From positions 310,001 to 374,000 of the forward strand of contig FREY01000004.1 in NCBI GenBank assembly GCA_900143635.1: a DNA stretch of 64,000 nucleotides, in the 5' to 3' direction. A program made the position numbers and the translations under genes. This stretch comes from Rhodobacteraceae bacterium Alg231-04 (GTDB lineage: Bacteria; Pseudomonadota; Alphaproteobacteria; Rhodobacterales; Rhodobacteraceae). This document shows positions 42,433 to 50,908 of the stretch, in pieces. Every line of letters begins with the position of its first letter. Positions within the stretch are counted from its first letter, which is position 1. Below the pieces are notes generated by a model. It made no database searches and was not told the origin of the DNA. It saw nothing but the letters and a program-made list of their open reading frames with translations.

Positions 42433-43662
42433 ATGGGGATGCATTCTGTACCCGCCAAGGCGCGCGGGATCATGGTCGTGCGCGCGGATGCGTCGGGCGA
42501 TATTACGAAGGTTCTGGCGGATCTGCAGAAGGACTGGCAGTCCTTCAAGGAAACCCAGGCCGACAAGGACAAGGAAGTCGCCGCCAAGTTTGACGACGTG
42601 GTGACCACGGAAAAGCTGGGCCGCATCGATGCAAGTGTCAGCAATCTGCAAGCTGCGGTAGATCAGGCAAACGCCAAGATGGCCGCAATGGAAATGAATG
42701 GCGGAGAAGCTGGTGAACGCGATCCCGAATACAGCGCTTCCTTCCGTTCTCACATGCGCAAAGGTGATGTTCAGGCAGCCCTGAATAAGGGCGCGGACGA
42801 CGAAGGTGGCCACCTGGCACCGGTGGAGTGGGATCGCACCATCATCAATCGCCTTGTTGAAATCTCGCCGATGCGTCAGATCGCGGACGTCCAGAAGGTC
42901 GGAAAGTCTGGCTTCAAAAAGCTGATCAACCAAGGTGGCACCGGATCCGGTTGGGTCGGCGAAACCGACGCCCGCCCGGAAACTGCCACTCCGACCCTGA
43001 CTCCGTTTACTCTGGGCAATGGCGAGATCTACGCCAATCCCGGAGCAACCCAGCAAATGCTGGATGACGCCGAGATCAATCTGGAGGCCTGGCTGGCGGG
43101 CGAAGTTGATACCGAGTTCGCCGAGCAGGAAGGCGCGGCATTTGTCGCGGGCAACGGCACCAATAAGCCTGCTGGCTTCCTCAGCTTTGCGACCGGTGGT
43201 GCAAACGCGGCCACAAACCCACTGGGCGCAGTTGAAGTGCTCCCAGCCGCGGCGGTGGACAATATCACCGAAGACGAGCTGCTGGACCTGATCTACGATA
43301 TCCCGTCCTCCTACAGCGCGGGCGCACGCTTTGTGATGAACCGTAAAAGCATGGGTAAAGCGCGGAAGCTCCGTGACAGCACCGGCCGCCAGCTCTGGCA
43401 GCCTTCTTCGCAAGCCGGTCAACCCTCGCAGCTTTTGGCGCATCCGCTGACTGAGTTGCCGGACATGCCCGACATGACCACCGGCGCAATGTCCGTCGGC
43501 TTCGGCAACTTCAAGCGCGGCTATCTGATCATGGATCGCGTGGGCGTGCGGATCCTGCGCGATCCCTTCACCGCCAAACCGAAGGTGCTGTTCTACACCA
43601 CCAAACGCGTGGGCGGTGCGGTGATCGACCCCCGCGGTCTGCGCGTCCTGCAGCACGCATAA
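42433..43662 (+). CDS. Major capsid protein, HK97 fold
   Basis: A 409-residue HK97-type capsid protein. The first 110 residues are helical and coiled-coil-like (DITKVLADLQKDWQSFKETQ), the usual cleavable scaffolding delta domain. The shell fold starts near 118 (EGGHLAPVEWDRTIINRLVE) with MRQIADVQKVGKSG and ends with RILRDPFTAKPKVLFYTTKR. AAGAAGGAGAGG precedes the start. Cleavage by the upstream protease is expected near residues 95-115. Confidence 0.94.
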   Translation: MGMHSVPAKARGIMVVRADASGDITKVLADLQKDWQSFKETQADKDKEVAAKFDDVVTTEKLGRIDASVSNLQAAVDQANAKMAAMEMNGGEAGERDPEYSASFRSHMRKGDVQAALNKGADDEGGHLAPVEWDRTIINRLVEISPMRQIADVQKVGKSGFKKLINQGGTGSGWVGETDARPETATPTLTPFTLGNGEIYANPGATQQMLDDAEINLEAWLAGEVDTEFAEQEGAAFVAGNGTNKPAGFLSFATGGANAATNPLGAVEVLPAAAVDNITEDELLDLIYDIPSSYSAGARFVMNRKSMGKARKLRDSTGRQLWQPSSQAGQPSQLLAHPLTELPDMPDMTTGAMSVGFGNFKRGYLIMDRVGVRILRDPFTAKPKVLFYTTKRVGGAVIDPRGLRVLQHA

Positions 43663-43716
43663 ACGCAACTTCCCGCCCTGATATCCGGGGCGGGCAACCC
43701 CATTTTGGAGAAGACA

Positions 43717-43860
43717 ATGGCCACTCAGAACAAAGACGTGACCCAGAAGCAGGACGCTGCACCCAAAAAGTCCCGCACTGGTATGACGCCGGAGCAGGCA
43801 AAGGAACGCGGCCTTGATCCGGCGCCTTACGGCAAACCCGCTGCCAAAGCTGAAGAGTAA
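43717..43860 (+). CDS. Small Lys-rich head protein, 47 residues
   Basis: The sequence is MATQNKDVTQKQDAAPKKSR followed by TGMTPEQAKERGLDPAPYGK. TTTTGGAGAAGACA gives a good ribosome site. It lies between the capsid and connector genes, where small head-decoration or stability proteins are common. The exact role is unknown. Confidence 0.75.
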   Translation: MATQNKDVTQKQDAAPKKSRTGMTPEQAKERGLDPAPYGKPAAKAEE

Positions 43861-43865
43861 CTGCG

Positions 43866-44432
43866 ATGCTCCGCCCCGTCCTGGTATCCCCGCCGACTGA
43901 AACACCGGTTTCGACTGCTGAGTGCAAGGTGCATGCGGTGGTCGATTATGATGATGATGACGCCCTGATCGGCGGGCTGATCGATGCTGCGGTTGCCAAA
44001 CTGGACGGCCATCGCGGGATCTTGGGGCGGTGCATCGTCAACCAAACCTGGCGGCAGGATCTCCCGCGCTTCCAACGGGAAATTCTGCTGCCGGTTCCGG
44101 ATATATCCGCTGTAGCGATCAAGTACAGCGACAGCGAAGGGGCGGAGCAAGCCGTGCCGGAAGCGAACGTGAGGTTCTATCCCGCCCCACTCGGAACCCT
44201 GGTCACAGTCTCGGCCGCATTCGCGTCACCCGCCTTGGAGAGCGGAAACCGCGCTCCGGTGAGCGTGGAATATACTGCAGGGTTTGGCGATGCGGCAGCG
44301 GTGCCCGGCGCCTTGAAGGTGGCAATTCACCAGCTTGTCGCGCGCCTCTATGAGGATCGGGCGGGTGAGAAGGAAGACTTGAGCCCATCGATCCTAGGCC
44401 TAATCGGTCCTTACCGGTGGACGAAGCTGTAA
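43866..44432 (+). CDS. Head-tail connector protein (gp6-like)
   Basis: A 188-residue protein with the HK97 gp6/YqbG pattern: DDALIGGLIDAAVAKLDGHR near residue 35, WRQDLPRFQREILLPVPDIS near 62 and VPGALKVAIHQLVARLYEDR near 150. It forms the first connector ring below the portal. Its stop overlaps the next start (TAATG). Confidence 0.85.
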   Translation: MLRPVLVSPPTETPVSTAECKVHAVVDYDDDDALIGGLIDAAVAKLDGHRGILGRCIVNQTWRQDLPRFQREILLPVPDISAVAIKYSDSEGAEQAVPEANVRFYPAPLGTLVTVSAAFASPALESGNRAPVSVEYTAGFGDAAAVPGALKVAIHQLVARLYEDRAGEKEDLSPSILGLIGPYRWTKL

Positions 44433-44776
44433 TGCATGAGCATGTAGCCTTTGACATGGAATCCCATGTGCCGGATGGCTCTGGTGGCCAGGTGCGCGAT
44501 TGGGTGCAGCACCACGCATGCCGTGCGAAGTTCATTTACTCCCGCGGTTCGGAAGTAGTAGCGGCAGCTCGCCTTCAGGGGCGCGCAATCTACAAGGTTC
44601 GCATCCGCCAGTGCGCCGCCGCGCGCACCATCCAAGCAGATTGGCGCATGCGTGACTTGCGCCGTGGCGATCAGACGAAAGACCTGCCAGGCGAAGAATA
44701 CAACGTCCGCGAAGTGGACGCGATCACAGACCGAAAATGGGTTTATCTGGTGGTGGAAAGCGGGGCGCCGGCATGA
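44432..44776 (+). CDS. Head-tail adaptor (head closure) protein
   Basis: A 114-residue protein of the SPP1 gp16/HK97 gp7-like adaptor family: FDMESHVPDGSGGQVRDWVQ, KVRIRQCAAARTIQADWRMR and YNVREVDAITDRKWVYLVVE fit its beta-barrel. It closes the filled head and accepts the tail. The start MHEHVAF was chosen for the TAATG overlap. Confidence 0.83.
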   Translation: MHEHVAFDMESHVPDGSGGQVRDWVQHHACRAKFIYSRGSEVVAAARLQGRAIYKVRIRQCAAARTIQADWRMRDLRRGDQTKDLPGEEYNVREVDAITDRKWVYLVVESGAPA

Positions 44777-45186
44777 GCTTGTCTACAGCTTTGCAGAAGG
44801 CCGTGATTGATGCGCTGCAGGCGCATTCGGAGTTGGCGGCATTGACTGACGGTGAGATCAGCGAGAACGCCGTGAGTTCCTTCGATTATCCCTATGTCAC
44901 GCTTGGCCCGTCCTCCTTTGTTCCGGACGATGCAGACTGCATTTCCGGACGGATTGAGACGGTTCAGGTCGATTGCTGGTCACGCATTGGCGGCAGCCTG
45001 ACCGAGGCGCGGAAGATGCTGGACATGGCCTATGCAGCCTTGCACGAAGTGACCCTTGTTTTGCCGGACCCATATGCGGCGGTCGATGGTGAGGCGGTGC
45101 TGGCGCGCGCTTTCTCTGAACCGGACAGGAAGACAGCCCACGGTGTTCTGCAGGTGTCCTTCAGCCTGGAAGATCAGGGGGCATAG
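44773..45186 (+). CDS. Tail completion protein, DUF3168 family
   Basis: A 137-residue protein with the DUF3168 pattern: LQKAVIDALQAHSELAALTD at the start, then DYPYVTLGPSSFVPDD and DCWSRIGGSLTEARKMLDMA. These proteins correspond to SPP1 gp17 and join tail tube and connector. Its start overlaps the adaptor stop by four bases (ATGA). Confidence 0.83.
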   Translation: MSLSTALQKAVIDALQAHSELAALTDGEISENAVSSFDYPYVTLGPSSFVPDDADCISGRIETVQVDCWSRIGGSLTEARKMLDMAYAALHEVTLVLPDPYAAVDGEAVLARAFSEPDRKTAHGVLQVSFSLEDQGA

Positions 45187-45656
45187 TGGCCACCGGCCTT
45201 GAAGCCCGGCTGAACCGGGCTGTTGCAGCGATTGAGCGGGCCAGCACGCGTGCAATGGAGGCAGGTGCCAAGGATCTGGCGGCCTTCATGAAGGCGCTGG
45301 TTCCGGTCGATAACGGTGATCTGCGCAATAGTATCGGCTGGACCTGGGGTGATGTTCCTGACGGTGCAGTCTCGCTGGACAGTTTGGCTGAAGGTGAAAA
45401 GCGGATAGCGATCTATGCCGGTGCCGGGCTGAAGTACCCGGCAATAGCTCGCTGGGTTGAATTCGGCACTGCACCACACAGCGTTTCGAAAGGCGGTGGA
45501 ACCAAATCCGGTCAGGCGGCGTTGGCCGCTGGCACCGGTACGCCGCACCCGGGAGCTGCAGCCCATCCCTACTTCTACCCGGCCTACCGGGCCAAGAAGC
45601 GCTCAATCATCAAACGCATCCGGCGCGAGATCCGCGCCGAACTGAAAAAGGTGTGA
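45186..45656 (+). CDS. HK97 gp10-like tail protein
   Basis: A 156-residue protein starting at GTG, which shares a base with the previous stop (TAGTG). The gp10-type pattern is visible: RAMEAGAKDLAAFMKALVPV, NGDLRNSIGWTWGD, WVEFGTAPHSVSKGG and HPYFYPAYRAKKRSIIKRIR. It belongs to the minor tail or head-tail joining group. Confidence 0.86.
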   Translation: MATGLEARLNRAVAAIERASTRAMEAGAKDLAAFMKALVPVDNGDLRNSIGWTWGDVPDGAVSLDSLAEGEKRIAIYAGAGLKYPAIARWVEFGTAPHSVSKGGGTKSGQAALAAGTGTPHPGAAAHPYFYPAYRAKKRSIIKRIRREIRAELKKV

Positions 45657-45657
45657 C

Positions 45658-45852
45658 ATGGCCAAAGCGATATTCACCCGTGCGTTCAACTACAGCTCGC
45701 GCACCCGCAATGCTGGCTGGTCGGTCAAGCCAGGCCCAAAGCCCCAGACCTATCCGCAAGAATTGATCGACGCTGCGGTGGCCGCTGGGGCGGCAACTCA
45801 TGTGAAACCTGCCCGCAAGGGTGCATCTACGAAGGAGGCCGAAAATGGCTGA
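45658..45852 (+). CDS. Small tail-region protein, 64 residues
   Basis: MAKAIFTRAFNYSSRTRNAG is followed by WSVKPGPKPQTYPQELIDAA and a Lys-rich end. Such basic proteins lie between the gp10-like and tail-tube genes in many rhodobacterial prophages; no function is known. It overlaps the tail-tube gene by eight bases. Confidence 0.7.
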   Translation: MAKAIFTRAFNYSSRTRNAGWSVKPGPKPQTYPQELIDAAVAAGAATHVKPARKGASTKEAENG

Positions 45853-46288
45853 CGCAACCACCCAAAAATATGAGGAAATGGTCCTCGAACTGGAAACGGC
45901 TACGCCTGGCACTTTCGCCCGGATTTGCGGCGTGAAGGACGTGACGGTGAGCCGTTCCGCACAGCTCGACAGCGACGAGATCCCGGATTGCGACGATGAG
46001 AGCAAGCCGTTCTCTGTTGAAAAGGAAGTGCGTTCCGTCATGGTCACCGCTTCCGGATCGGGCACCTGGGCGCAGCAGTCGCACGAAACGCTTCAGGATT
46101 GGTTTTATTCGGGTGCCGCGAAGAATATCCGGATCGGCAACCTGAACGCTGCCTCGGGTGATAGCGAATATGAGAGCGGCCCCGCATTCCTCACCAGCCT
46201 GCGCAACCAGCGCACCAAGGGCAAGCGTGTGACGGCTGAAATAGAAGTCGAGTTCAACGGCACCCCGACGCGGACTGCAAAAGCGTGA
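45845..46288 (+). CDS. Major tail tube protein
   Basis: A 147-residue protein with the tail-tube pattern: KYEEMVLELETATPGTFARI, a beta-rich middle (VMVTASGSGTWAQQSHETLQ) and TKGKRVTAEIEVEFNGTP at the end. Tail-tube proteins polymerise into the non-contractile tail. GGAGGCCGAAA precedes the ATG. There is no sheath gene nearby, so the phage should be a siphovirus. Confidence 0.85.
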   Translation: MADATTQKYEEMVLELETATPGTFARICGVKDVTVSRSAQLDSDEIPDCDDESKPFSVEKEVRSVMVTASGSGTWAQQSHETLQDWFYSGAAKNIRIGNLNAASGDSEYESGPAFLTSLRNQRTKGKRVTAEIEVEFNGTPTRTAKA

Positions 46289-46659
46289 CCGTCCGGCTGA
46301 ACTGGCAAGGCGGGGAGCATGATTTCCGCCTTCGCATCGGCGAGCTGCGCGCTCTGCAGGATGCCACAGACAGCGGACCTGGGCAGGTTCTGGCGCGCCT
46401 AAATTCCGGCGACTGGCGGATCGATGATCTGCTGGCCACCTTGCGCCTTGGTCTGATCGGCGGCGGGTTGGAGTCGGAAAACGCAGTGCAGCTGGTGGCC
46501 AGTGTTTGTGATGACGGCAATCTGTTCAGTCTCGCCATGACAGCCACTGCAGCCCTGACGCGCAGCCTTGTGGGCAATCCGGACGCTGAGCCGGAAAAGC
46601 CTCAGGGGGAAAGCCCGGAAGGTGGAACTTCGGAGTCCTTTACGGATGGGGCGGAGTGA
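46285..46659 (+). CDS. GTA-gp12-like tail assembly chaperone
   Basis: A 124-residue protein starting at GTG on an overlap with the tube stop. Residues 1-90 fit the gene-transfer-agent-type tail assembly chaperone (RLNWQGGEHDFRLRIGELRA, LARLNSGDWRIDDLLATLRL, GLIGGGLES). The C-terminus is acidic and Pro/Gly-rich. It helps load the tape measure before tube assembly. Confidence 0.83.
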   Translation: MTVRLNWQGGEHDFRLRIGELRALQDATDSGPGQVLARLNSGDWRIDDLLATLRLGLIGGGLESENAVQLVASVCDDGNLFSLAMTATAALTRSLVGNPDAEPEKPQGESPEGGTSESFTDGAE

Positions 46660-46823
46660 TGGGGCTTTCCCCCGAAACAGTTGACCGGCAGGAAGTTTGG
46701 CCGTTCCGAGCCGCCTGGGAGGCCTGCAAGCAGGTCAATGGCATCAAGGAAACCGCCGGGGCAGGCGGTTCCTTTGAGGATGATGATCTCGCCCGCATGG
46801 GAATTGAGGGGTTTGAGGAATGA
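46659..46823 (+). CDS. Second tail assembly chaperone, 54 residues
   Basis: The sequence MGLSPETVDRQEVWPFRAAW continues to FEDDDLARMGIEGFEE, with overlapping stop/start bases on both sides (TGATG, ATGA). It lies exactly between the first chaperone and the tape measure, the place of the second chaperone frame (lambda T analogue). Here it has its own ATG, so no ribosomal frameshift is needed. Confidence 0.75.
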   Translation: MGLSPETVDRQEVWPFRAAWEACKQVNGIKETAGAGGSFEDDDLARMGIEGFEE

Positions 46824-49207
46824 CCGATGAGGCGCTGGCCATCCCGATTGTTGCCAATCAGGGAGAGTTCAACCGGGCAATGAAGGACATCCTGCGGACC
46901 TCGAATGCAACGGCGGAGCAGGTGCGCAAGAAGTTTGCCAAAGACAATCCGGATGCCGCGAGAATGTTCAACCGGTTCACTGAGAACCAGGCACGCGCTT
47001 ATGACCGGCTGGCACAGCGGCTTGATCCCGTGGTGCGCAGCACCCGGCAATATGAGAGCGTGCAGGATCAGCTTGCTGTCGCGCTGAAGTCAGGCGCCAT
47101 CAGCCAGGAGCAGGCAAACCGACTGTTGGATCAGGCGCGGGGCCGATACGTCAATGTATCTGCGGCGGCCAACGCAGCCACCGTGGCCAACCGGAACTTC
47201 CTGAATATGTCCAATCAGGGCCGTTTCATCCTGAACAACACCACGAACCAGCTTTCGGATATGATGGTGCAGTTTGAAATGGGCACAAATCCGATGCGGG
47301 TCATGGGCCAGCAGCTGCCGCAGGTGGCGGGCGGGTTCGCCATGCTGGGCGGGCCGATCGGTATTGTTGCGGGGCTGATGGGGACTGCGGCAGCCATTGG
47401 TTTCCCGCTTGCGGCCAGCTTCATCAACGTGGGTGAAGAAACCGAGTCCCTTGAGAAGAAAATGAAAGCCCTGGAGAGCAGCATTTCTGCGGTTAAGGCG
47501 GCCCAGGACAAAGCCTCTGTTTCGTCTTCGGATCTACTGGATGAATACGGTGGTCTCGCGGACCACGCGCGAGAGATTTTCGAGATCAACCGGCAGATCG
47601 CAGCTTTGCAGGCGCAAACCGCCCTGGATGGGCTTGCCGACAACATCTCCGAAGATCTCGGCGCGGGCAGCTTTCTTGGTGTTAAGCCGGAAATGATCCG
47701 GGAGGCTGCGGCAGACACCAGCAAATTCTCAGAAAGCCTTGGGAAGATTAAGGTCCAGCTGGATGCTATGTCCGAGGAAGATGCAGGGTTTTGGGATCTG
47801 CACAACCAGGCCGAAAAGATGGATGTCGCCCTTACTGGTGTAGAGAGCGGGGCAAAAGGTATTTCTGACGCGCTTGGGATCACGGGGGAAAAGGCCGCCG
47901 AAGTGCTGGCGCTGTTCACCGAGGTCGCCGCAGCCAAAGGGGCGCAGCAGCAGGCAGATGCAATGAGCCGCCTCACGGCATATGTGAATGAGGTCACGGG
48001 GGGCTTGGAGACGGCTGACGAAGTCGGGCATGAATTTTACCAGACGCTGCTTTCTGTCACCACTCAGGCGCTGGAGTTGGCGAAAATTGACCTGTCCTCG
48101 CCAGTGGCGGATGCGGCAGACGAGGCGGAACGCCTGGCCGACAATCTGGAGGCTGCCCGCGCGGCGCAGTTTGACAAGATCACCGGCGGCAATCCGGACT
48201 TCTTTGATACACGGGGCGAAAGCCCAAATGCGGGTCGCATTATCGAGCATCGGCCCGTCCCGCGACAAAATCGGCCCGGCTACACGCCTCCGAAGAAGCC
48301 CGGTGGACGAAAAGAGCGAGGGCTGTTTGAGCCTTCTGAGGACACCCTGGAGAAGCTGAGGCGTCAAATCGAAATGATCGGCATGACGCGCGCTGAAATC
48401 GCGGAATACACGGCAAAACAGGATCTCCTGAACGAAGCCCGCAAGCGAGGCTTGGATCTTGATGCGCAGCAGGCCGGGACCGGCCAGACGCTTCGCGAGG
48501 AAATCGACCGGCAGGCCAAATCTGTCGGCAGATTGACAGAGCAATACGACGGCGCGACCAACCAAACACGCTTTTGGAACCGGCAAAATGAGGACCTGAA
48601 GTCAGGCCTGCTGGATGCCGCCGTCGAAGGAGAAAACCTCTCTGGCACGCTTGACGGCGTGGCCAAGGCCTTGGCGCGCGCAGCCATGGAAGCCGCGCTT
48701 TTCAATACCGGCCCGCTGAAAGATCTCTTTGGCCTTGGCGGCGGGATATTTTCTGGCGGCGGGGGCACTTCCAATGGAGGCACGCCGCCGTTCCTACCGG
48801 GAGGCGGTTCTGGCAGCGGTGGTTTGTTCGGCGGCGCGATAATCCCCGGAATTCTTCACACTGGTGGCATTGCAGGCAGTGACGGCTATGGCCACGGGCG
48901 TTCCTTTTCGCCCGACGTTTGGGCGGGGGCGCCGCGGTATCATCAGGGTGGCATCGCCGGCCTTCGGCCAGGCGAAGTGCCAGCCATTTTGGAAGAGGGG
49001 GAGTTGATCTCCCCAAAGGGTTTCAGGCCTGCAGCGTCTGGCCGTCAGGCGGCGCCTTCAAGTGTCCGGATGACAGTCAATGTCGAAGGCGCAAACGGCG
49101 ACCAGCATGTGATCAATCTGGTTCAGCAGGGTGTTGAGGCCGGGATGAACCAGGTCCGTCAGGAAGTGCCGGATATCCTCGCCGAGAATGAGAAACGCAA
49201 CCGATGA
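46820..49207 (+). CDS. Tail tape measure protein
   Basis: A 795-residue protein. The long helical N-terminal region (residues 10-150) is followed by a hydrophobic, membrane-like stretch around residues 165-200 (GGFAMLGGPIGIVAGLMGTA). Coiled-coil-rich segments follow to about 620, then a Gly-rich region (GGGIFSGGGGTSNGG) and a C-terminal GLRPGEVPAILEEGELI motif typical of tape measures. Its length sets tail length, so a rather short tail of roughly 110-120 nm is implied by the usual relation. Confidence 0.9.
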   Translation: MTDEALAIPIVANQGEFNRAMKDILRTSNATAEQVRKKFAKDNPDAARMFNRFTENQARAYDRLAQRLDPVVRSTRQYESVQDQLAVALKSGAISQEQANRLLDQARGRYVNVSAAANAATVANRNFLNMSNQGRFILNNTTNQLSDMMVQFEMGTNPMRVMGQQLPQVAGGFAMLGGPIGIVAGLMGTAAAIGFPLAASFINVGEETESLEKKMKALESSISAVKAAQDKASVSSSDLLDEYGGLADHAREIFEINRQIAALQAQTALDGLADNISEDLGAGSFLGVKPEMIREAAADTSKFSESLGKIKVQLDAMSEEDAGFWDLHNQAEKMDVALTGVESGAKGISDALGITGEKAAEVLALFTEVAAAKGAQQQADAMSRLTAYVNEVTGGLETADEVGHEFYQTLLSVTTQALELAKIDLSSPVADAADEAERLADNLEAARAAQFDKITGGNPDFFDTRGESPNAGRIIEHRPVPRQNRPGYTPPKKPGGRKERGLFEPSEDTLEKLRRQIEMIGMTRAEIAEYTAKQDLLNEARKRGLDLDAQQAGTGQTLREEIDRQAKSVGRLTEQYDGATNQTRFWNRQNEDLKSGLLDAAVEGENLSGTLDGVAKALARAAMEAALFNTGPLKDLFGLGGGIFSGGGGTSNGGTPPFLPGGGSGSGGLFGGAIIPGILHTGGIAGSDGYGHGRSFSPDVWAGAPRYHQGGIAGLRPGEVPAILEEGELISPKGFRPAASGRQAAPSSVRMTVNVEGANGDQHVINLVQQGVEAGMNQVRQEVPDILAENEKRNR

Positions 49208-49914
49208 CCGCAACACATGTTGAACTGCCGGCAGTGCCCCGCAAGGGCACCCGTTTCATGATCCTTGGCCAGTCGGCGGCGGCGGGGTTTGGCCTTTCCG
49301 GCGCAGAGGCCATTGCCTCCAGCAACTCGGCGCATTGGGAGGCCTCGGCCACTTTCTCGATTGCGAACAAGGAACAGGCTCATATGGCATGGGAGGCCTT
49401 CCTGGCGGGTATGCAGGGCTCTTTGGGAACAACCCTGGTTCCCGCCGTTTCCCGCTGGCTGCCGCGAGACGCCATGGGGCGCAAGATCACCTCCGCCCCC
49501 GCCCAGCTGACAGGCGTCAACGCCGGTGGCCTGGAGGCCCCATTTTGGGACCATGGTGTGATTGACACTCCAAGGCCTGTGCATGCCCGCCTGAACGCGT
49601 CTGCCAGCCTACGCGACGGGGTTATTCAGGTGGAATATCCGGATGCCCTTGGCCTGCGACCCGGTCAATACTTCAGCCTCGGCGGCAACCTGCATCAGGT
49701 CCGCCACGTGCATTCAGTCTCGGCTGGCGTCGATGAGGTCTCGATCCGCCCGCTGTTGCGTCAGGACTGGGCGGCTGGAGATCCAGTTGAAATCGCCCGT
49801 CCAGTTTGCCGGATGCGGCTGGCAGGCGACACGCAGGGTGTTCTCGATATGAACTTTGAACGGCTTCAGAAGATCGATGTCCGGTTAATCGAGGCCATGG
49901 GAGGCAGCACATGA
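49204..49914 (+). CDS. Distal tail protein, unknown family
   Basis: A 236-residue beta-rich protein (MTATHVELPAVPRKGTRFMI, GLRPGQYFSLGGNLHQVRHV, GDPVEIARPVCRMRLAG). It occupies the place of the first distal-tail gene after the tape measure, equivalent in position to the DUF2460 protein of rhodobacterial gene transfer agents. Its start overlaps the tape measure stop by four bases. The assignment is from position and composition. Confidence 0.7.
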   Translation: MTATHVELPAVPRKGTRFMILGQSAAAGFGLSGAEAIASSNSAHWEASATFSIANKEQAHMAWEAFLAGMQGSLGTTLVPAVSRWLPRDAMGRKITSAPAQLTGVNAGGLEAPFWDHGVIDTPRPVHARLNASASLRDGVIQVEYPDALGLRPGQYFSLGGNLHQVRHVHSVSAGVDEVSIRPLLRQDWAAGDPVEIARPVCRMRLAGDTQGVLDMNFERLQKIDVRLIEAMGGST

Positions 49915-50510
49915 TCCGGGATGAACTGATTGCAATTCCCGACGAGCAGCTGCGCCGTGGCGAAATTAGTGCTGACTTCCTTGTCTTCATGGATTTTGAC
50001 GGTGCGCCGAAACGCTGGTGGACCGGCTGGGGCGATCTGCGGGCCAACGGGCACACCTGGCAAGGTATCGGAGATCTGATTTCCATTTCGGGCATTCCGA
50101 TGTCTTACCGACCATCTGCGGATGCTGTGACCTTCAAGCTGTCTGCGGCGTCAAAAGACATCATGCAGATCGCCAAGGCCTCTTCGGATCTTGCCTATGG
50201 TCGTGAGGTAACAGTTTCAATGCAGCTGTTTCTTATTGCTCCGCAAGCCGGGCAACCGTGGCAGCCTTTGGGGCCTGCCTTTTCGCTCTACTCCGGATGG
50301 ATGGACCAGCTGACCTACAAGGCAGAGCGTGACCAGCAAGGCAATGCGTCCAGACTCCTGACGCTGAAGGCCGAAGGGGTTTTTGTACGCCGGAACGCGT
50401 CGGCCAATGGTCGCTGGACCGACTCCGACCAAAAGCGACGTTACCCTGGTGACCGTGGCTGCGAGCGGATGGCCGTTTACAAGAACTATGCGCCGACATG
50501 GACGGTGTGA
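49911..50510 (+). CDS. Baseplate-hub-like tail protein
   Basis: A 199-residue protein (MIRDELIAIPDEQLRRGEIS, ISISGIPMSYRPSADAVTFK, FSLYSGWMDQLTYKAERDQQ, CERMAVYKNYAPTWTV). It lies where DUF2163-type hub proteins occur in gene-transfer-agent-like tails and shares their mixed-strand pattern. It overlaps both neighbours. It probably helps form the tail tip. Confidence 0.7.
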   Translation: MIRDELIAIPDEQLRRGEISADFLVFMDFDGAPKRWWTGWGDLRANGHTWQGIGDLISISGIPMSYRPSADAVTFKLSAASKDIMQIAKASSDLAYGREVTVSMQLFLIAPQAGQPWQPLGPAFSLYSGWMDQLTYKAERDQQGNASRLLTLKAEGVFVRRNASANGRWTDSDQKRRYPGDRGCERMAVYKNYAPTWTV

Positions 50511-50908
50511 GGGAAGCGGCCAGCGGGGCCGACATCTCCCGTGTGGTCCAGCTCTCGTTGGAGCTGGCGCAGGTTTTGGGTGTGACGGTTGAACCGTGTC
50601 CGGCATCGATCGGTGCCAAGGCCGCAGAGCTGATGTGCAGTGAATATGGTTTCGTCGCGCTGTCATCGGGCGGGTTCATCGTCGGTGAAATTGTCCATTC
50701 CTATTTTGATGGCCGCCATCATGCGCAGGAACTCGGTTGGTATGCGCCCGGCGGCGGCGGATTGGCGCTTCTGGTTGCGTTTGAGGCTTGGGCGGAGCGG
50801 ATGGGCTGCAGCGCGCTGCGGTTGTCTACGCGGCCTGATCCCGGGCGGATTGGCGCTCTTTTGAAACGTCGCGGATATGTGGCAACAGAAATGGCTTGGG
50901 GGCGCTGA
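50498..50908 (+). CDS. GNAT-like acetyltransferase in the tail module
   Basis: The 136-residue protein resembles the GNAT fold: GFVALSSGGFIVGEIVHSYF (beta strands 2-4), GGGGLALLVAFEAWAERMG (helix after the acetyl-CoA-binding region) and LKRRGYVATEMAW (last strand). The usual Q/RxxGxG/A loop is replaced by a Gly-rich YAPGGGG turn. In related tail modules this position is commonly an NlpC/P60 peptidase. The start overlaps the previous stop. Its substrate is unknown. Confidence 0.65.
   Translation: MDGVREAASGADISRVVQLSLELAQVLGVTVEPCPASIGAKAAELMCSEYGFVALSSGGFIVGEIVHSYFDGRHHAQELGWYAPGGGGLALLVAFEAWAERMGCSALRLSTRPDPGRIGALLKRRGYVATEMAWGR

Noticed and set aside
46285-46823. Programmed ribosomal frameshift between the two tail chaperones
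   Set aside because: The second gene has its own ATG with a TGATG overlap and no convincing slippery sequence was seen.
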